Source: Amoebidium appalachense (taxonomy: Eukaryota; Ichthyosporea). From it: a stretch of DNA of 64,000 nt. Below, in pieces: positions 61,086-64,000 of the stretch. Location: NCBI GenBank assembly GCA_963693365.1, contig CAVNZM010000017.1:434001-498000 (forward strand), read 5' to 3'. Made by a program: the position numbers and the translations under genes. The first letter of the stretch is position 1, and every line of letters begins with the position of its first letter. Below the pieces are notes generated by a model. The model was not told where the DNA came from, searched no databases, and was given only the letters and a program-made list of their open reading frames with translations.

Positions 61086-61965
61086 GTGTGCCAGCGCCAA
61101 CTGCGACTTTTCAGCCGTCTGCACCACTGCCGATTATGTGGGCGGGTGGTGTGTGACCATTGCAAGAAAAGTGCTGACTTACGGCAAAAGCCCCTACTAT
61201 TCTCGCCTGACTAGCAGAGTGTACACACTACAACTAACACGTACCTGGGCACACATGCATATGAATGAGAGTATACGTGGGTGATCAGGCCACTAAACTA
61301 ACAGACATAAACACGTGCAGAGTGGTGCTGGGCAATGCACGATGCCACAGCACTAACAGAGAGGGTAGTGTGTAGAGGTAGAAACACAGTTGCATGTTCT
61401 GTCAATCTACGTCTAATTTATTATGCTCGATTCTCACCTATTTATCTGCCGCAGGCAGATTCCATGAATACAGATCTATCCAAAGGTATTTGCGCATCTG
61501 ATTGGCAAATACTATGAATACTATAAATCTGACCAATCATATAACGACACGTACATGAACGGAGATCAAACTGCATTCCCCTCATACGGTCCAATCGCAG
61601 ACAAAACACCCGACTACACAGAAAACATGAAAAGCATGCACAACAATCGTCGGATGCGTGCTTTCCTCTCGCTATCGCCAATAGCTAAACAAACTATGAA
61701 TACCACACGTGCCTAATGAATAACAGAGGGCAAACAAGAGCATGCCGGACATGCTTATGAAATAAAGGGAGATAAAGCACAAATAAACGATCGTACCTAA
61801 CTATGTATGCTATGTGCTCGTGCAACCTGTGTAAACCAAAGATGTGCAACTAATGAAGAATCGTGCTGTGCACGTGCGTGCGAAATGCATATGCCAACTC
61901 GTGCACTATTGTTATATATTCTGGCAACCATGGGTGCTCGGAGATGCTGCCCCTGTCTTATCTCA
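61086..61965 (+). pseudogene. RBSN: FYVE-finger exon of locus 2, split by a solo LTR
   Basis: Left half CQRQLRLFSRLHHCRLCG then RVVCDH; right half GCSEMLPLSYL. The halves are separated by 61161-61926 with ACCAT on both sides. Without the insert the exon is 109 bp (phase 1), fitting the next exon. Reading through gives a stop 17 codons into the LTR. Confidence 0.88.
61161..61926. mobile_element. Solo LTR in the FYVE exon
   Basis: 766 bp with TG...CA ends, flanked by 5-bp direct repeats ACCAT (61156-61160, 61927-61931). The homologous site in locus 1 (ACTAT) is empty. It has AATAAA-type signals near its right end (about 61759, 61782). No internal coding region, hence a solo LTR left by recombination. 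It resembles neither the Copia LTR nor the 480-bp LTR. Confidence 0.85.
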
Positions 61966-61995
61966 GTGAGTGCACTGCATATGTGTGTGTGTGTG

Positions 61996-61997
<2 letters not shown>

Positions 61998-62053
<56 letters not shown>

Positions 62054-62066
62054 AATGTGGATTGGT

Positions 62067-62146
<80 letters not shown>

Positions 62147-62210
62147 CGCGTGCGCGTGTGCGTGTGCGTCCCGGGTGTGTGGGGGTGAGGGGGGGGGGGG
62201 GGGGGGGGCT
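61998..62210. repeat. Poly-G and (GT)n compound repeat
   Basis: About 55 G at 61998-62052, (GT)n at about 62070-62142, then poly-G. Begins about 30 bp after the FYVE exon donor. Counterpart of 32037-32197 in locus 1, with different tract lengths. Confidence 0.9.
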
Positions 62211-62408
62211 AAGATTGGGTGCATTTTTTTTGTCGTGTGTGTGCACGTTTTAACATATCGACCGTTGGAATGGGATTCCCTGCGATTTGCATGTTTGCAT
62301 TTTGAAGCTGTCTGCAATGAATATACAATGTGTGCAGATATCATGGTGACCAATCAGATGTGCCGATTGTTGACCAATCACGCGTGTAGATACCGTTTAA
62401 AGCAAGGT

Positions 62409-62663
62409 CCGTATCTACCATTTTAGCGTCTGGGCGGTGAGCCACATTGGTGACGTCATTTTGTTAACAATTTTCACGGAGCCGTTTAGGTGCCCAGGAA
62501 ATGGCGCGGAAATAGCGAGGGTGAGGGCAGGCTTTGTTCGATGTCGACATAGGCCTATGTCGGTATTTATCACAGTTTGATGACGTCTACTGATTGGTCA
62601 GAGCCATCTGATAAATGTGGTTCATGGATGCTCGCCGCCCAGACGCTAAAATGGTAGATACGG
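62409..62663. mobile_element. MITE in a rabenosyn intron (locus 2 copy)
   Basis: Inverted terminal repeats of about 34 bp (CCGTATCTACCATTTTAGCG... / ...GATACGG) with AGGT target duplications (62405-62408, 62664-62667). Same insertion as 31580-31834, inverted with its locus. Confidence 0.82.
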
Positions 62664-63879
62664 AGGTTGGTTTAATCAGTTACCATGCGACCAATTAGAA
62701 TAGCAGATACCTGACCAATCACACATGCACATGACATTAAACCAATAAAATGCACCGATAACACACACTGACCAATCATCTATGCAGACCAGGTGGGCCA
62801 GCTGCTTGGTGCAGGCAGCGGGCAGGGGGCGCTGGGTGGGCTGTGTGGATATCAGCTGCGCACGTGCACTAGCTGCAGACACCTGATGAAGAGGTACGGT
62901 ACCTGATACCCTTGCATGTGGTGGTGTGGGTGGTGGGTATATAAACATGCTATTTCGAAGGGAAATGATGTAATTGGTGAGTGTAAGATGAGGTTAATTG
63001 TAAGGGCAACTAACACCTGTGTTGGAATTCTTCGATTGTATAACTGCAATGGGGGGATGTACCAAAAAAGGAAATTGCCGTTAATGGGATAGAGGTAGCA
63101 TTAGGCATTGCACACGGGAACACCGGCTGCGTTATTAAAATGGATGGGTGGTGACGTTGTGCACTGACACCAATATGAACGTATTATTGACGTCCTATTT
63201 ATATCATGCATGAATCTCTTTCGGGTCCAACCCGACCCGGGTCCCTAATGAAACCCCCTTTATCTGAAATTTTTTGGGGGGGACACAGGCGGGAAGTACT
63301 TGCAGCACGAGGATTGGACAAATCCGTTGTGGCACAGTTGTACCAGGTAGGGGTGAATGTGATTGGATGGTGGGTCTGTATAGTTCTGAAGGCACATTCC
63401 AAGGTGGCTCTTAAAAACAACTATTGATAATCACGATAGGATAATGGGTTTGATGTGGCATAAAGGCTGTAATCGTATGACATAATTGGTGTTCATATAG
63501 ACATGTGTGCCATAATACATCATACGCCAAATAGGCCATAATGATATGACAAACATAAACGGTATGCGTTCATATGACATATAATTGATGTTTGGTATAT
63601 TTGTCATATACATATTATATGGTCTTTCATCTAAGCCGTTACCTGGTGAATGCTGACGTCATCCTAATTGCAGAAACTAATTGAGCAGCGTGAAGCAGTG
63701 GAGAGTCTTATGCCCGAAACCACAGAGTTGATAGCAAGGTGGGTTGCTTTTGTCCTTCACCGTTTTTTGCTACCTCTTTCGTGCCTTCCACTATCCCCTG
63801 TGCGTGTGAGTCTCTCGGGCGCTAGCCCAGATTTCTTTTCTCATCTCTGGGGAGGCGCCCCCTTTACTCTTACTCTACA

Positions 63880-63950
63880 CTAGGTGGGTGGGTGGGTGGG
63901 TGGGTGGGTGTGTGGGTGGCGTGGGTGTGGGCGGGCGGGCGGGCGGGCGG

Positions 63951-63984
<34 letters not shown>

Positions 63985-64000
63985 TTGGTGGTGGTGGCGG
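63880..64000. repeat. (GGTG)n, (GGGC)n, (GTGC)n compound repeat at the right edge
   Basis: Inverted counterpart of 30200-30360, beginning in the intron after exon 63674-63738. The duplication may continue past the window. Confidence 0.85.

Larger units (their letters stand above)
59884..63738 (+). pseudogene. RBSN: Rabenosyn-5/Vac1-like FYVE protein, locus 2 (5' and middle exons, LTR-interrupted)
   Basis: Exons: 59884-59984 (LTDKFKARSKKRASQLEIDT, NRLYGRLQK, the helix preceding FYVE), a possible exon from 60655 (AGALVAADTKGLLGEGAKAR), the FYVE exon 61086-61160 plus 61932-61965, then 62815-62893 (LRTCTSCRHLMKR), 63289-63346 (REVLAARGLDKSVVAQLYQ) and 63674-63738 (KLIEQREAVESLMPETTELI). Ignoring the insert, phases match locus 1 exactly. 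Here HHCRLCG is in frame and the last FYVE exon has AAG instead of the locus 1 stop, so the only lesion seen is a 766-bp solo LTR within the FYVE exon. Inverted relative to locus 1. The 3' exons lie beyond the window. Confidence 0.85.

Noticed and set aside
61200-61926. Intron explanation for the split FYVE exon
   Set aside because: No GT donor or AG acceptor fits both edges, whereas TG...CA ends and the ACCAT duplication fit an LTR insertion exactly.

Overview
The window is a eukaryotic scaffold. Its nuclear parts carry intron-rich genes with small GT-AG exons, long C/G homopolymers and (CA/GT)n arrays, plus DIRS-like, Copia and other LTR retrotransposons. A block of mitochondrial DNA is embedded in it. 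The mitochondrial cox2 reads TGA as Trp and the mitochondrial LSU rRNA gene is full of introns. I cannot name the species. The mix suggests a protist, an alga or an early-branching holozoan rather than a plant, a vertebrate or a bacterium.

Layout. (1) 0.46-9.25 kb, minus strand: 14 exons, all in phase, of a cytosolic glutamyl-tRNA synthetase of the EPRS/GUS1 type. The start codon is at 9253 and the gene runs off the left edge. (2) 12.77-13.10 kb, plus strand: a small unrecognised protein ending in an LIR-like DDFVLV. (3) 15.80-24.72 kb: a tyrosine-recombinase (Ngaro/PAT-like) retrotransposon with split direct repeats A1...B1-A2-B2, carrying gag, RT-RNaseH and YR. A 3.55 kb non-autonomous LTR element with 480 bp LTRs is nested inside it. 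(4) 26.7-32.3 kb, minus: ten 3' exons of a rabenosyn-5/Vac1-like FYVE protein (locus 1). (5) 33.18-39.93 kb: a complete Copia element on the minus strand with TTATT target duplications. (6) 41.24-41.79 kb: an exon with two AP2-like modules. (7) 45.28-48.02 kb, plus: four exons of a hexosaminidase D-type GH20 enzyme. (8) 48.58-50.11 kb: a direct duplicate of the 27.1-28.65 kb segment of rabenosyn locus 1, cut off inside an exon. (9) 50.11-58.45 kb: mitochondrial DNA (tandem repeats, cox2 with an intron and a broken LAGLIDADG ORF, trnL(uaa), rnl with at least five group I and two group II introns), then 500 Ns. (10) 59.88-64.0 kb, plus: a second rabenosyn locus, inverted relative to locus 1, with a solo LTR inside its FYVE exon.

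Rabenosyn sequence therefore occurs three times (minus, partial, plus), and every copy that can be checked has a lesion. Together with the mitochondrial block and the N gap, this suggests either a recently rearranged region or haplotype/organelle contigs joined by the assembler. The other notable signal is that intron after intron in three unrelated genes begins directly in (GT)n, poly-C or poly-G sequence. Most long six-frame ORFs elsewhere are translations of these repeats, not genes.
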